Shown here piece after piece: positions 16,593-24,965 of a stretch of 64,000 nucleotides of DNA. A program made the translations under genes and the position numbers. The number at the start of each line of letters is the position of its first letter. Positions within the stretch are counted from its first letter, which is position 1. The stretch is from Thalassospira sp. ER-Se-21-Dark (lineage in GTDB: Bacteria > Pseudomonadota > Alphaproteobacteria > Rhodospirillales > Thalassospiraceae), in contig NZ_VDEZ01000001.1 in the NCBI RefSeq assembly GCF_017922435.1, forward strand, positions 1 to 64,000, given 5' to 3'. A model generated the notes under the pieces. The model did no database searches. It was not told the DNA's origin and saw nothing but the letters and a program-made list of their open reading frames with translations.

Positions 16593-17699
16593 TCAAACGG
16601 TTTTGGCCGTTCTGGCGACTTTCGGCGGATGCCCCATATAGGCGCCAAGCCCCTTGGCGGTCGAGACCATCGTGCCTTGGGTATCCACAAGCCGCGGGCC
16701 GACAATAACATCTTCCATCGCAACATCGACGACTTTGCGCTGCTGCCAGGCGCAGACACGATCAAATTTCTTTTCTGCGATCAAATCCACCGCATGCACA
16801 CCAAAGGCCGATGCAATCACACGGTCACGTGGCGATGGCGTGCCACCGCGCTGAACATGCCCCAACACAGTCACACGGGTTTCCCAGCCGGTTCGCGCGC
16901 CCAGTTCATCGGCAAGCCAATGGCCGATGCCGCCATAGCGGACCTTCTGGCCATCATCACCAAGGGTTACCGCCGATCCATCATCACGTTTGACCGCCTC
17001 GGCAACGATCACAAGCGCATGGTTGCGGCCGCTTTTGCGGATATTGAGGCAATGCTGGCTAAGCTCATCAAGGTCATAATCCATTTCCGGGATCAGGATG
17101 ACATCCGCCCCGCCCGCAACCCCAGCAAACAGGGCAATATGCCCGGCATCACGGCCCATAACCTCAAGGATCATGATCCGTTCATGGGATGCCGCGGTTG
17201 GTTGCAAACGATCAAGGGCGTCGGTTGCGACATTCACCGCCGTAGTAAAGCCAATGGAATATTCCGTCTGGGCAAGGTCGTTATCAACCGTCTTTGGGAT
17301 CCCCACCAGATTGATACCGCCCATCTTGGCCAAACGATGCAGGATCGCCATGCTGCCATCGCCACCAATGCCAATCAGGGCATCAAGACCAAGCTTGTGA
17401 TAGCCTTCAATGACTTCACTTGATCGGTCGGCAAAGCTGCCATCAGGCATCGGATAATGGAACGGATCGCCCTTGTTCACCGTGCCAAGGATCGTACCGC
17501 CAAGACGCAGCAACCCGTCACTATTGACCTGATCATTAAGGTCAATGGCCTGGGGCGGGTCCTGCATCAGGCCATGGGTTCCCTGACGAATACCGACAAC
17601 ATCCCAGCCATAGCCAAGAACCGCACGGCGGACCACCGCAAGAATAACCGCGTTCAATCCGGCGCAATCACCGCCACTGGTCAAAACTCCGATGCGCAT
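16593..17699 (-). CDS. pfkA: 6-phosphofructokinase
   Basis: Phosphorylates fructose 6-phosphate to the 1,6-bisphosphate. The protein (368 residues) starts MRIGVLTSGGDCAGLNAV and keeps GGDGS, the catalytic PKTVDND and the substrate motif MGRDAGHIALFAG. The donor-determining positions are mixed: Gly in GGDGS, as in ATP enzymes, but Lys in PKTVDND, as in pyrophosphate enzymes. The same pair occurs in ATP-dependent actinobacterial-type enzymes, so ATP use is likely. AAGGA supports the start at 17699. It is divergent from a YdcH-like gene and precedes the TIGR02444 gene. Confidence 0.9.
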   Translation of the reverse strand: MRIGVLTSGGDCAGLNAVILAVVRRAVLGYGWDVVGIRQGTHGLMQDPPQAIDLNDQVNSDGLLRLGGTILGTVNKGDPFHYPMPDGSFADRSSEVIEGYHKLGLDALIGIGGDGSMAILHRLAKMGGINLVGIPKTVDNDLAQTEYSIGFTTAVNVATDALDRLQPTAASHERIMILEVMGRDAGHIALFAGVAGGADVILIPEMDYDLDELSQHCLNIRKSGRNHALVIVAEAVKRDDGSAVTLGDDGQKVRYGGIGHWLADELGARTGWETRVTVLGHVQRGGTPSPRDRVIASAFGVHAVDLIAEKKFDRVCAWQQRKVVDVAMEDVIVGPRLVDTQGTMVSTAKGLGAYMGHPPKVARTAKTV

Positions 17700-17819
17700 T
17701 TGTTTCCTTCCCGATCGTGGCAAATTTGTTTTACAGGGTGGTACAAATCATATGGGTTGCCAACATGATATCTGGTATTATCACTGTCCCCTCGCATTGG
17801 TTATTAAGCTGGATCAAAA

Positions 17820-18026
17820 ATGGACGAAATCAATCAGATCGAGATTGAAAAGAGACTTCTTTCGCTCCGCGAGGAACACCGTGATCTGGACGTCGCCATC
17901 GAACAAATGGTTCAGGCCCCCCATCATGATCAACTGCGTCTTGGCCGCATGAAAAAGCGCAAATTGGCCTTAAAGGACGAAATCCTTTATATCGAGTCGC
18001 AGCTGGTCCCAGACATTATCGCCTGA
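17820..18026 (+). CDS. YdcH family (DUF465) small protein, second copy
   Basis: 68 residues, acidic N-terminal helix IEIEKRLLSLREEHRDLDVAIEQM and C-terminal RMKKRKLALKDEILYIESQL, the DUF465 signature. It is longer at the N-terminus than the copy at 15190 and clearly diverged from it. Function unknown. Divergent from pfkA. Confidence 0.85.
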   Translation: MDEINQIEIEKRLLSLREEHRDLDVAIEQMVQAPHHDQLRLGRMKKRKLALKDEILYIESQLVPDIIA

Positions 18027-18074
18027 TTTACCGTCGGCCACGTCAAACTCTGCCTGATGTAAAATGGGAAGTAA

Positions 18075-18911
18075 TCAGATGCCCTGCGGAATTCGATCCA
18101 GCCGGGCCAGATACATTTCCTTGTGCGCACGCAGGGCCGCATCTGTTGCCTTCAGGGCCGAGGCCGGCGTATCGCCGCTTTGGGCGTGATAAAGGCCGAA
18201 TACCGGCACAACCGGGATCGGTTTGCCCTTGTGGGTATAGGGATGTTGATCAAGCCATCTTGTGATGGCGTCAACGCGTTGCCAGACATCTTCCTTGTCA
18301 ACATTGTACATCAGGGCGGCAAAGTCATTGCAGCCGAGATATCCCAAATGATGCGGCGCCATGATGAAATCGGCCATGATGCGCCGGACATAGTTAAACA
18401 GACCGTCTTTGCAGTCCTGCCCGTGAAGTTGCAGGATGTCGTCAAGATTGGCCAGTTCGCACATTAACACCATCCGGCTTGTCCGATCCGCGCCAACCAG
18501 TGACATTTCGTTTTCAAGGATCTGCATGAAGGCCGGCCGGCTGATCGCGCCGGTAAAGGGATCGCGGCCCTCATTGCGGGCCAGATGGGCCTGGCGTTGC
18601 TTCAGTTCATTGAGATTTTCGGTCAAGCCGTTGATGCGCACCATCAGGCGACCAATCGCCTGTTCTACCGCAGGTGTCACCTGTTGGTCCGGAATACCCA
18701 GAACGTTTGCGATATCGGGGGTATGATAGGGTATCTTGTCGACCGGATCCGGTATGGCGTCGGTGTCGATATCAACCTGATGGTCCTGATTTGGCGCACG
18801 ACGACGGCCCGCATCCTTGCCATATGCAAGAATCCCGTAAGGGCTTGATGGATATCGTCCATCCCCGCCCCCCATAAAGGGTGTCATTGATCCTGGTCTT
18901 GTGACTTTCAT
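18075..18911 (-). CDS. degenerate GGDEF domain protein
   Basis: 278-residue cytosolic protein. About residues 1-110 are unstructured to helical, with a short coiled coil (GRLMVRINGLTENLNELKQRQAHLARNEGRD). The C-terminal half follows the diguanylate cyclase fold: DPFTGAISRPAFMQIL stands where DPLTGLxNRRxF is expected. The signature loop, normally GGDEF, reads GCNDF (HLGYLGCNDFAALMY). Loss of the second Gly and the catalytic Glu suggests no cyclase activity, so a regulatory or binding role is more likely. The ATG at 18911 has GAAGG upstream. The gene stands alone. Confidence 0.75.
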   Translation of the reverse strand: MKVTRPGSMTPFMGGGDGRYPSSPYGILAYGKDAGRRRAPNQDHQVDIDTDAIPDPVDKIPYHTPDIANVLGIPDQQVTPAVEQAIGRLMVRINGLTENLNELKQRQAHLARNEGRDPFTGAISRPAFMQILENEMSLVGADRTSRMVLMCELANLDDILQLHGQDCKDGLFNYVRRIMADFIMAPHHLGYLGCNDFAALMYNVDKEDVWQRVDAITRWLDQHPYTHKGKPIPVVPVFGLYHAQSGDTPASALKATDAALRAHKEMYLARLDRIPQGI

Positions 18912-19170
18912 GTCTGACCTTCGCGTGCTACCTGCACAGTTATATAAGGCAATGGTAAACAATAGATCAAAAACGCAATTAATTCATCAAGATTTTCAAT
19001 CCTGAGTGACATTATTCGCGATTTGCCATTACTTCATGAATTTCTTAATAAGGCCAACATCATATACAAGGCTTTTCCCGATAAGACAATCCCGCAAGCA
19101 AGCTTGCATGATAGAACTTGCTGCATATAATGCGGGCCTTCATGAAACCGCCCGAAACGGAGCCGCCACT

Positions 19171-19671
19171 ATGAGCGATCAAACCCCGGTCATCGGCATT
19201 ATCATGGGAAGCCAGTCAGACTGGGAAACCATGAAAAATGCAGCAGATGTCCTTGATGCGTTGAACGTCGCGTACGAGACCAAGATCGTCTCCGCCCATC
19301 GCACGCCTGATCGCCTGTATGACTATGCCAAGACTGCAAAGTCGCGCGGCCTTAAGGTCATCATCGCCGGTGCCGGTGGTGCGGCTCACCTTCCGGGCAT
19401 GGCTGCGGCCATGACCCCGCTTCCGGTTCTGGGTGTTCCGGTTCAAAGCCGTACACTCAAGGGCCTCGATAGCCTGCTTTCCATCGTTCAGATGCCGGGC
19501 GGCGTTCCGGTCGGCACCCTTGCCATCGGTTCTGCCGGCGCCAAGAATGCCGGTCTGATGGCAGCCGAAATCATGGCGCTTATGGATGATGGCCTTGCCG
19601 CCCGCCTTGATGACTGGCGCGCAGCCCAGACCGCATCGGTCGCAGACGAGCCGGTCGACCCGGCACCCTGA
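19171..19671 (+). CDS. purE: N5-carboxyaminoimidazole ribonucleotide mutase
   Basis: Class I PurE, which moves the carboxyl of N5-CAIR to give CAIR in purine synthesis. The core motifs are [14 protein letters not shown] at the start, [14 protein letters not shown] with the active-site His, and [29 protein letters not shown]. Length is 166 residues. GGAG lies seven bases before the ATG; the frame extends 55 codons upstream without support. purK follows, but a terminator lies between them. Confidence 0.95.
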   Translation: MSDQTPVIGIIMGSQSDWETMKNAADVLDALNVAYETKIVSAHRTPDRLYDYAKTAKSRGLKVIIAGAGGAAHLPGMAAAMTPLPVLGVPVQSRTLKGLDSLLSIVQMPGGVPVGTLAIGSAGAKNAGLMAAEIMALMDDGLAARLDDWRAAQTASVADEPVDPAP

Positions 19672-19689
19672 TCTCCTGATCTGAAAAAG

Positions 19690-19713
19690 GCGCCCCGACG
19701 GGGCGCGTTTTTG
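19690..19713 (+). terminator. terminator between purE and purK
   Basis: Seven-bp G/C stem GCGCCCC/GGGGCGC with a three-base loop, followed by a T-run. Its position inside the expected purEK unit suggests partial read-through, attenuation, or a separate purK promoter. Confidence 0.75.
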
Positions 19714-19773
19714 TTTGATTGCACCAGATTTGACGATTGCCCGACAGATGGGCGAGTTTTGATCGAGGAATAC

Positions 19774-20859
19774 ATGACGGATTTCGACACGCGCATTATC
19801 GCCCCGGGCAGCACCATTGGCATTATGGGCAACGGCCAGCTTGGCCGCATGGCTGCCTTCTGTGCGGCGGAGCTTGGCTATAAGGTCCATGTGTTTGGCC
19901 CGGGTGCCGACAGCCCGACCGAACAGGTCTGCGCCAAGGCGACCGTTGCCGATTACAGCGACCTTGATGCGCTCCGCGCCTTTGCCGAGGATGTCGATGT
20001 CGTGACGTTTGAATTTGAAAACGTCCCGCATGACAGCGTCAAACTGCTGGCCGATCTTGTGCCGGTCCGTCCGGGCTGGAAATGCCTGCACATTTCGCAA
20101 AATCGCCTGCGCGAGAAGACCTTCTGCAATGATCACGGCATTGGCACCGCGCCGTTTGAGGCGGTTCGATCCCTTGCCGATCTTGAAGCCGCCGTTGCCA
20201 AGCTTGGCCGTCCGTCGGTTCTGAAAACCACTGAACTGGGTTATGACGGCAAGGGCCAGGTCAAGATCGCTGCTGATACCGACCTTGCCGCGGCCTGGTC
20301 TGAAATGGGCGGGGCCGAGGCCATCCTTGAAGGCTTCATCTCGTTCGAGCGCGAGATTTCCGTGATTGTTGCCCGTGGCGTAAAAGGCGACACCGCCTGC
20401 TTCTGCCCGGTCGAGAACGTGCATACCAATCACATCCTTGATGTCACCGTTGCCCCGGCGGAAATCGCAGACGACCTGTCCAAGAAGGCCGAAGACATTG
20501 CGATCAAACTGGTCAGCGCGATGGAATTTGTCGGGCTTCTGGCGGTTGAGATGTTTGTCACCTCTGATGGCAACATTCTGGTCAATGAAGTTGCCCCGCG
20601 CCCGCACAATTCCGGTCACTGGACGATCGATGCCTGCATTACCAGCCAGTTCGAACAGTTCATCCGGGCTGTTTGCGGCCTGCCGCTGGGCGATCCGGCC
20701 CATCATTCCAAGGCCCGCATGAAGAACCTTTTGGGGGATGACATCAATGACTGGCAGGCAATTTTGACCGAGCCGAATGCCAAACTGCACCTTTACGGCA
20801 AGGCCGAAGCAAAGCCCGGCCGCAAGATGGGCCATGTGACCTGGGTTCTGCCGAAATAA
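19774..20859 (+). CDS. purK: N5-carboxyaminoimidazole ribonucleotide synthase
   Basis: ATP-grasp enzyme that carboxylates aminoimidazole ribonucleotide with bicarbonate and ATP, feeding PurE. The opening TIGIMGNGQLGRMAAFCAAELGYKVHVFGP is the usual N-terminal domain. The ATP-grasp part contains LKTTELGYDGKGQ, the acidic EMFV and NEVAPRPHNSGHWTIDAC metal-binding segment, and the substrate-binding KARMKNLLGDD. Length is 361 residues. GAGGA just upstream supports this ATG over the 21-codon extension. A strong terminator follows. Confidence 0.95.
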   Translation: MTDFDTRIIAPGSTIGIMGNGQLGRMAAFCAAELGYKVHVFGPGADSPTEQVCAKATVADYSDLDALRAFAEDVDVVTFEFENVPHDSVKLLADLVPVRPGWKCLHISQNRLREKTFCNDHGIGTAPFEAVRSLADLEAAVAKLGRPSVLKTTELGYDGKGQVKIAADTDLAAAWSEMGGAEAILEGFISFEREISVIVARGVKGDTACFCPVENVHTNHILDVTVAPAEIADDLSKKAEDIAIKLVSAMEFVGLLAVEMFVTSDGNILVNEVAPRPHNSGHWTIDACITSQFEQFIRAVCGLPLGDPAHHSKARMKNLLGDDINDWQAILTEPNAKLHLYGKAEAKPGRKMGHVTWVLPK

Positions 20860-20891
20860 GGCATCCCCAACGCCCAAGCAAAACAACAAGA

Positions 20892-20924
20892 AGCCCCGGA
20901 TGCCAAGCGTGTCCGGGGCTTTTT
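20892..20924 (+). terminator. intrinsic terminator of purK
   Basis: Nine-bp stem AGCCCCGGA / TCCGGGGCT followed directly by a T-run. Confidence 0.87.
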
Positions 20925-21038
20925 CGTATGTGATTCATAACGTTACACACAACATCATCCGACTGGCATTTTATGCCCAGTTGATTGGCATCCGGTTTGC
21001 TGTTGTCAGGACAGGAAACTCTTTACGGATGACATGTG

Positions 21039-21719
21039 ATGAAAAAACTTCTGATCATTCTTTCACTGACCCTTGGCCTGATCGCCGTTGAAAGCCGCAC
21101 GAACCAAGCTACGGCCACACCGGGGGCCGCAGGCTTCCCGGATGTGATCGAAGGCGACAAGCTGCGCTTTGGCAATCTGATTGTCGAACTGTTTGGCATT
21201 CGCGCGCCAAAACCCGGCATGATCTGCCGGGCCGGTTCGGTCGAATTTCAGTGTGGTGCGGCGGCTGCCCAGGCGCTTGATCGCATCATCGAAAACTATG
21301 CGATCAAATGTCAGCAGGTTTCGGACGTTCAACTGTTCCCGATGCTGACCGAATGCCAGATGGGTCAGGTTGACCTCAACCGTCTGATCCTGCGCGCCGG
21401 TTGGGCGATGGTTGATATGGTCAGCTGCGACACCCATCCGAGCTGCACCACGTATTTGCGTGATCAGCAGTTCGCCAAGGACAACAAAAAGGGCATCTGG
21501 ATGGGCACACCGCCGTCCGAACTGGTCGCGCTTGCGGCCAAGCCGGCAAAATATGACCTTCAGGAAGCCGATGATGCCAACGCGCTTAAAACCCTGATTG
21601 AGGATGAGCTTGAACCACAGCGCCCGGAAAACCCGATCGAGATTGATCTGGCATCTGAAATGGAAGAAGCCAACAAACCAGATATGACGCTCCTAAGCTT
21701 CCTGACCAATACCTTCTGA
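21039..21719 (+). CDS. secreted staphylococcal-nuclease-like (thermonuclease fold) protein
   Basis: 226 residues with an N-terminal signal-like segment (KKLLIILSLTLGLIAVES), so probably periplasmic. The body shows the SNase-fold landmarks: VIEGDKLRFGNLIVELFGIRAPK, a central QMGQVDLNRLILRAGWAMV and the closing FAKDNKKGIWMG. Four or more Cys residues suggest disulfides. Typical catalytic Arg/Glu positions are not all evident, so activity is unproven. The C-terminal 60 residues are acidic and without a match I know. The ATG at 21039 is preceded by an in-frame GTG; no clear binding site separates them. Confidence 0.72.
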   Translation: MKKLLIILSLTLGLIAVESRTNQATATPGAAGFPDVIEGDKLRFGNLIVELFGIRAPKPGMICRAGSVEFQCGAAAAQALDRIIENYAIKCQQVSDVQLFPMLTECQMGQVDLNRLILRAGWAMVDMVSCDTHPSCTTYLRDQQFAKDNKKGIWMGTPPSELVALAAKPAKYDLQEADDANALKTLIEDELEPQRPENPIEIDLASEMEEANKPDMTLLSFLTNTF

Positions 21720-21764
21720 TCAGGCCGCATCACTGCGTCCGAAAAAGTTTCCTTCCCTCAAAAC

Positions 21765-21929
21765 TTAGGGTCAGGACCCATTAATTTGATATCAATGGCA
21801 GACGTTATATTTGCAAACTCCGGCGTCAAATCCCTTGCGCGGGGAACCACCCCGCTCTACGGCATTTTTCTTGGATTTCACAAATATAACGTCTGCCATT
21901 GATATCAAATTAATGGGTCCTGACCCTAA
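21765..21929. mobile_element. 165-bp non-autonomous inverted-repeat element (MITE or REPIN-like)
   Basis: The two ends, 21765-21813 and 21881-21929, are perfect 49-bp inverted repeats around a 67-base centre. Each arm carries two smaller palindromes, GGGTCAGGACCC and TTGATATCAA. The centre has a small hairpin GCGGGG/CCCCGC (21839-21855). No reading frame is present. AAC flanks both ends (21762-21764 and 21930-21932), as for a 3-bp target duplication. It interrupts the DNA just before the terminator at 21928. The mobilising transposase is not in the window. Confidence 0.75.
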
Positions 21930-21962
21930 AACGCCACCGGCACAATGCACGGTGGCGTTTTT
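21928..21962. terminator. bidirectional terminator next to the inverted-repeat element
   Basis: Stem AAAACGCCACCG (21928-21939) / CGGTGGCGTTTT with T-runs on both strands. It lies between the converging nuclease-like and coq9 genes. The outer A residues are supplied by the end of the inserted element. Confidence 0.82.
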
Positions 21963-21993
21963 GTATTCAGCGGGCTTTTTGACGGCCTTTGTA

Positions 21994-22689
21994 TCAGCCA
22001 CCAAACTGGCGGCGCATCCGGCCGGGCGTTGGCATGCAACGCGCAATCTTGGCCCCCATTTTAAACGGGGCGGCGGCAAACTTGCCAGCCTTGCCAATCT
22101 TGCCGGTAATTTTCGGGATCTGCATGACATTGCCAATCCGGCGATCCAGGAATGCCCAGCTATCGGCATGGCCTTCGGATGTGTCATCCAGCCAATAGGC
22201 AAGCGTTGATCCATAGACACCAGCAAGCAACATGCGCTTGGTGTACCAGTTATGATCGGTCGAGGTATCACCCGCTGCCACCCACATCGCATCCACCGTC
22301 CCATGGGTCAGTTTCAGACCAAGGGCGGCATTTTGCGGCAGGGTCATGAAGGCAAGGGCGGCACGAACAGTGTCCTTTTGCCCCTCGACCAGCTCAAGGC
22401 GGGTTTTGACCGCGGTTGCGATGCGGTCACGAATTTTCAGGTTCTCAAGGCCCTTTTCATCAAGGGCCGCGATCATCTTGCGATCGGTCATTTCGACATA
22501 CGTAACGATGGCCTGACGAATGCCGTTGGGAAGCAACCGATCCACCTCGCCCGGTGCAAGGTCAAGGTCTTCTGCCCCGGCATGAAGTGCCTGTTTGGTC
22601 CAGCCATCGAACGGCACATGTTCAAGGGCTGCCTCGACCAGTGCTTCGCGCTGGGCTTGCAGACGGGTCATGCTTTCAGTAACAGACAT
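21994..22689 (-). CDS. COQ9 family protein
   Basis: Lipid-binding accessory protein of ubiquinone biosynthesis; in mitochondria COQ9 presents substrates to the hydroxylase COQ7. The protein (231 residues) shows the alphaproteobacterial COQ9 pattern: RLQAQREALVEAALEHVPFDGWTKQALHAGAEDLDL at the start and WYTKRMLLAGVYGSTLAYWLDDTSEGHADSWAFLDRRI in the C-terminal half. A basic tail follows. Its ATG directly follows the peptide deformylase stop, indicating translational coupling. It ends before the terminator next to the inverted-repeat element. Confidence 0.9.
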   Translation of the reverse strand: MSVTESMTRLQAQREALVEAALEHVPFDGWTKQALHAGAEDLDLAPGEVDRLLPNGIRQAIVTYVEMTDRKMIAALDEKGLENLKIRDRIATAVKTRLELVEGQKDTVRAALAFMTLPQNAALGLKLTHGTVDAMWVAAGDTSTDHNWYTKRMLLAGVYGSTLAYWLDDTSEGHADSWAFLDRRIGNVMQIPKITGKIGKAGKFAAAPFKMGAKIARCMPTPGRMRRQFGG

Positions 22690-23274
22690 TCAGGCCTCCT
22701 CGTCATCAGATGCTGCGTCAGTTGTCGCCGATTGTCTAAAGTTAGTCTCGGGCGGGTTTTCGCGCAATTCCTCGTTAAAACCAAGCAACGACATATCTTC
22801 CATACGTTCGGGATACATAACCCCGATCAAATGATCATATTCGTGCTGAACCACGCGGGCATGGAAGCCACCGGCGGTGCGTTCCACAGCTTCGCCCTTC
22901 TCATTTAACCCGCGGTAACGGATTTTGTTCCATCGCGGCACCACCCCCTGAAGGCCCGGGATAGACAAACATCCCTCCCAGCCATCAACGATTTCATCAC
23001 CAATCGGCTCGATTTCCGGGTTGATCAGGACACTTAAGGGCACCTCGCCATCGTCAGGATCATCGCTTTTGCGAAGGGCCGGCACGTAATAGACCATGAT
23101 CGCCAATGACTGAAACACCTGCGGGGCCGCAAGGCCAACGCCCCCGGCATCCTTCATGGTGTCTTTCATATCAGCAATCAGGCGCTGAACTTCAGGATCT
23201 AGCGGGTCTTCGACACGGTCTGCGACACGGCGCAGAACCGGATGGCCCATCCGGGCAATTTTAAGGATCGACAT
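22690..23274 (-). CDS. def: peptide deformylase
   Basis: Metalloenzyme that removes the formyl group from new proteins. All three motifs are intact: GVGLAAPQV, EGCLSIPG with the metal-binding Cys, and QHEYDHLIGV with the two His ligands and the catalytic Glu. Length is 194 residues from the ATG at 23274 (MSILKIARMGHPVLRRVAD); the frame extends upstream into the HlyD gene region without support. A C-terminal tail of about 25 residues goes beyond the core. It is the first gene of a coupled pair with coq9. No fmt gene is adjacent. Confidence 0.94.
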   Translation of the reverse strand: MSILKIARMGHPVLRRVADRVEDPLDPEVQRLIADMKDTMKDAGGVGLAAPQVFQSLAIMVYYVPALRKSDDPDDGEVPLSVLINPEIEPIGDEIVDGWEGCLSIPGLQGVVPRWNKIRYRGLNEKGEAVERTAGGFHARVVQHEYDHLIGVMYPERMEDMSLLGFNEELRENPPETNFRQSATTDAASDDEEA

Positions 23275-23326
23275 GGCCCTATATCCAACCAAAAACGACC
23301 GGCTGTAAAGTCCTAATGCCCTGCCT

Positions 23327-24559
23327 CTAGTGTCCCGCAAAGACCAGAGTCTGTATCGGCCAGATCAATGCCTGCACGCGCAACAGGATGGCATGCACCG
23401 CACCCACTGTTTGCACCATATGCAAAAACAGCCAGCGCCCCGTTCCGATATCAGGATCTTCAAGCTGATCATGGGTGTTGGTATAGGCATTGGCGACGCA
23501 TTTACTGCCAAGCGGCACATCACGGATCGTTTCCGGATAAAGCGGCACCATCTTGGCCAGGAAGGTGCCCGGCCTTGTGCGATCAGTGATATCAAGCAAC
23601 TGGTCCGTTGGCCGGAATTGGCCAGCGGCAATCACCGGCTGCACGTCGGTGACCACCATCGGGATGATTTCAAACGGCAATGAGGCACAAGTCACCTCGG
23701 TAATCACACCGGGCTTGACCACCTGTGTGGCGATCTGGGCAAAGCCCGCCTGATAGATCGTCTCGCCATCCTTTTCCGGGATCAGGATTCCCGCCGGGCG
23801 CAGGACCGGACTGACATAATCACCAACTTGCAGGGCAAATTGCTGGATCTTTCCGGCCACACCGGCACGTACCACGGTTTTGGAAAGCTCTGCCTCTGCC
23901 GACCTTAATGCTGCTTGCGCATTGGCAAGCTGCGCCGGAAGCAGGCTTTGAAGCTTGGTTTCAATCACCGTCATGCTTGCAAGGGCGGCGTTCAGCCCGC
24001 CTTGCCGGGTTGTCAACGATACTTCCAGGCGTTCGACCTCGCGGCGCGAAACCGCATTGTTCCCGCGCGACAAAAGATCGGCTTTGACTTCAAGCTCGTC
24101 GCGCACCTGATTATAAGCACCGCGGGCCTGTTCAACATTGCCCTCGGCGACGGCAAGGTCAGCACGGGTGACATCCATCTGGGCGAGGATTTCGGCAATG
24201 CGTTGCTCGGCCATGGCGACGGCTTCGCGTTCGACCCGGTTATCAATACGAAACAGAGGATCGCCACCCGCCACGACCTGATCGTTATCGACGTAAATCT
24301 CGACCACGCGCCCACCCTTTTCCGGCAGGATAGTCACGGTTCTGAAAAATGACGACACATTCATGGTCGACGGATGGAAATAGAAAATCGTCGCAATAAG
24401 CGTGATCGTCAGGATCGCACAGCCAACAATGCCGTAGCGCAACTCATACCAGACGGAAAACAGGGTGATTTCCTTGCCAATCCGTTTGCCCTGCTTGTAA
24501 CGGCGAAACAGGTAATCGGGCAGGATGGTGAACAGCGAACACAAAAGAAGCTCAAACAT
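23327..24559 (-). CDS. HlyD family periplasmic adaptor (membrane fusion protein)
   Basis: Inner-membrane-anchored adaptor of the HlyD/EmrA type. The conserved N-terminus FELLLCSLFTILPDYLFRRYKQGKRIGKEITLFSVWYELRYGI leads to one membrane helix at about 48-68. The lipoyl-like half FRTVTILPEKGGRVVEIYVDNDQVVAGGDPLFRID precedes a long coiled coil (about 105-230) and the returning beta-barrel. A C-terminal hydrophobic stretch may be a second membrane contact. I use the ATG at 24559, in line with the family start and a better-spaced AGGAG; an ATG at 24568 adds three residues. It overlaps the small membrane gene upstream. No ABC or MFS partner is present. Confidence 0.88.
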   Translation of the reverse strand: MFELLLCSLFTILPDYLFRRYKQGKRIGKEITLFSVWYELRYGIVGCAILTITLIATIFYFHPSTMNVSSFFRTVTILPEKGGRVVEIYVDNDQVVAGGDPLFRIDNRVEREAVAMAEQRIAEILAQMDVTRADLAVAEGNVEQARGAYNQVRDELEVKADLLSRGNNAVSRREVERLEVSLTTRQGGLNAALASMTVIETKLQSLLPAQLANAQAALRSAEAELSKTVVRAGVAGKIQQFALQVGDYVSPVLRPAGILIPEKDGETIYQAGFAQIATQVVKPGVITEVTCASLPFEIIPMVVTDVQPVIAAGQFRPTDQLLDITDRTRPGTFLAKMVPLYPETIRDVPLGSKCVANAYTNTHDQLEDPDIGTGRWLFLHMVQTVGAVHAILLRVQALIWPIQTLVFAGH

Positions 24560-24965
24560 CTTTGGCATTCTCCTGCGTCGTTACTGGCTCTGACGCAACG
24601 GGCGAGTCGTCGACAGCCCCCCTGTTGCGTGCCATTGCCTTGACGGACTGGGCAATCGACTGGAGCGGGCTATAGAAATCCGGCACCTGAACCACCGCAA
24701 TCACAAGGGCAGCCAACCAGAACAGGTTGTTATGGGTAAACAATGCCAGAAGGGTCAGGATACTAATCAGCTGGATTTGGGTATGGTTGGCGTGATGGGC
24801 CATGCGTTCGGGAAGTGCATGCAGGCTAAGATAAAGCGCCCCTGCACCGAACACCGCCAACACCACGAACCAGACAACAATGGTGAATAAAACATCTGTT
24901 TCACCGGGGGCTGTGACAAAAAACGGCGCATGTGCAATCGCCGTTTCGCGCAAACCACCTTCCAT
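24552..24965 (-). CDS. small inner-membrane protein paired with the HlyD adaptor
   Basis: 137 residues with two hydrophobic spans: about 25-48 (VLFTIVVWFVVLAVFGAGALYLSL) and 65-92 (LISILTLLALFTHNNLFWLAALVIAVVQV). A polar C-terminal tail follows. I do not recognise a family. GGAGG seven bases before the ATG is strong. The stop overlaps the start of the HlyD gene by eight bases, so the two are translated together and probably form one complex. The arrangement resembles small membrane partners of HlyD proteins elsewhere, such as YiaV-YiaW, although the sequence differs. Confidence 0.7.
   Translation of the reverse strand: MEGGLRETAIAHAPFFVTAPGETDVLFTIVVWFVVLAVFGAGALYLSLHALPERMAHHANHTQIQLISILTLLALFTHNNLFWLAALVIAVVQVPDFYSPLQSIAQSVKAMARNRGAVDDSPVASEPVTTQENAKDV

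Noticed and set aside
19216..20889. 557-codon open frame on minus opposite purE and purK
   Set aside because: It is the shadow of two well-conserved purine genes; its translation matches no family and is rich in rare patterns for a real protein.
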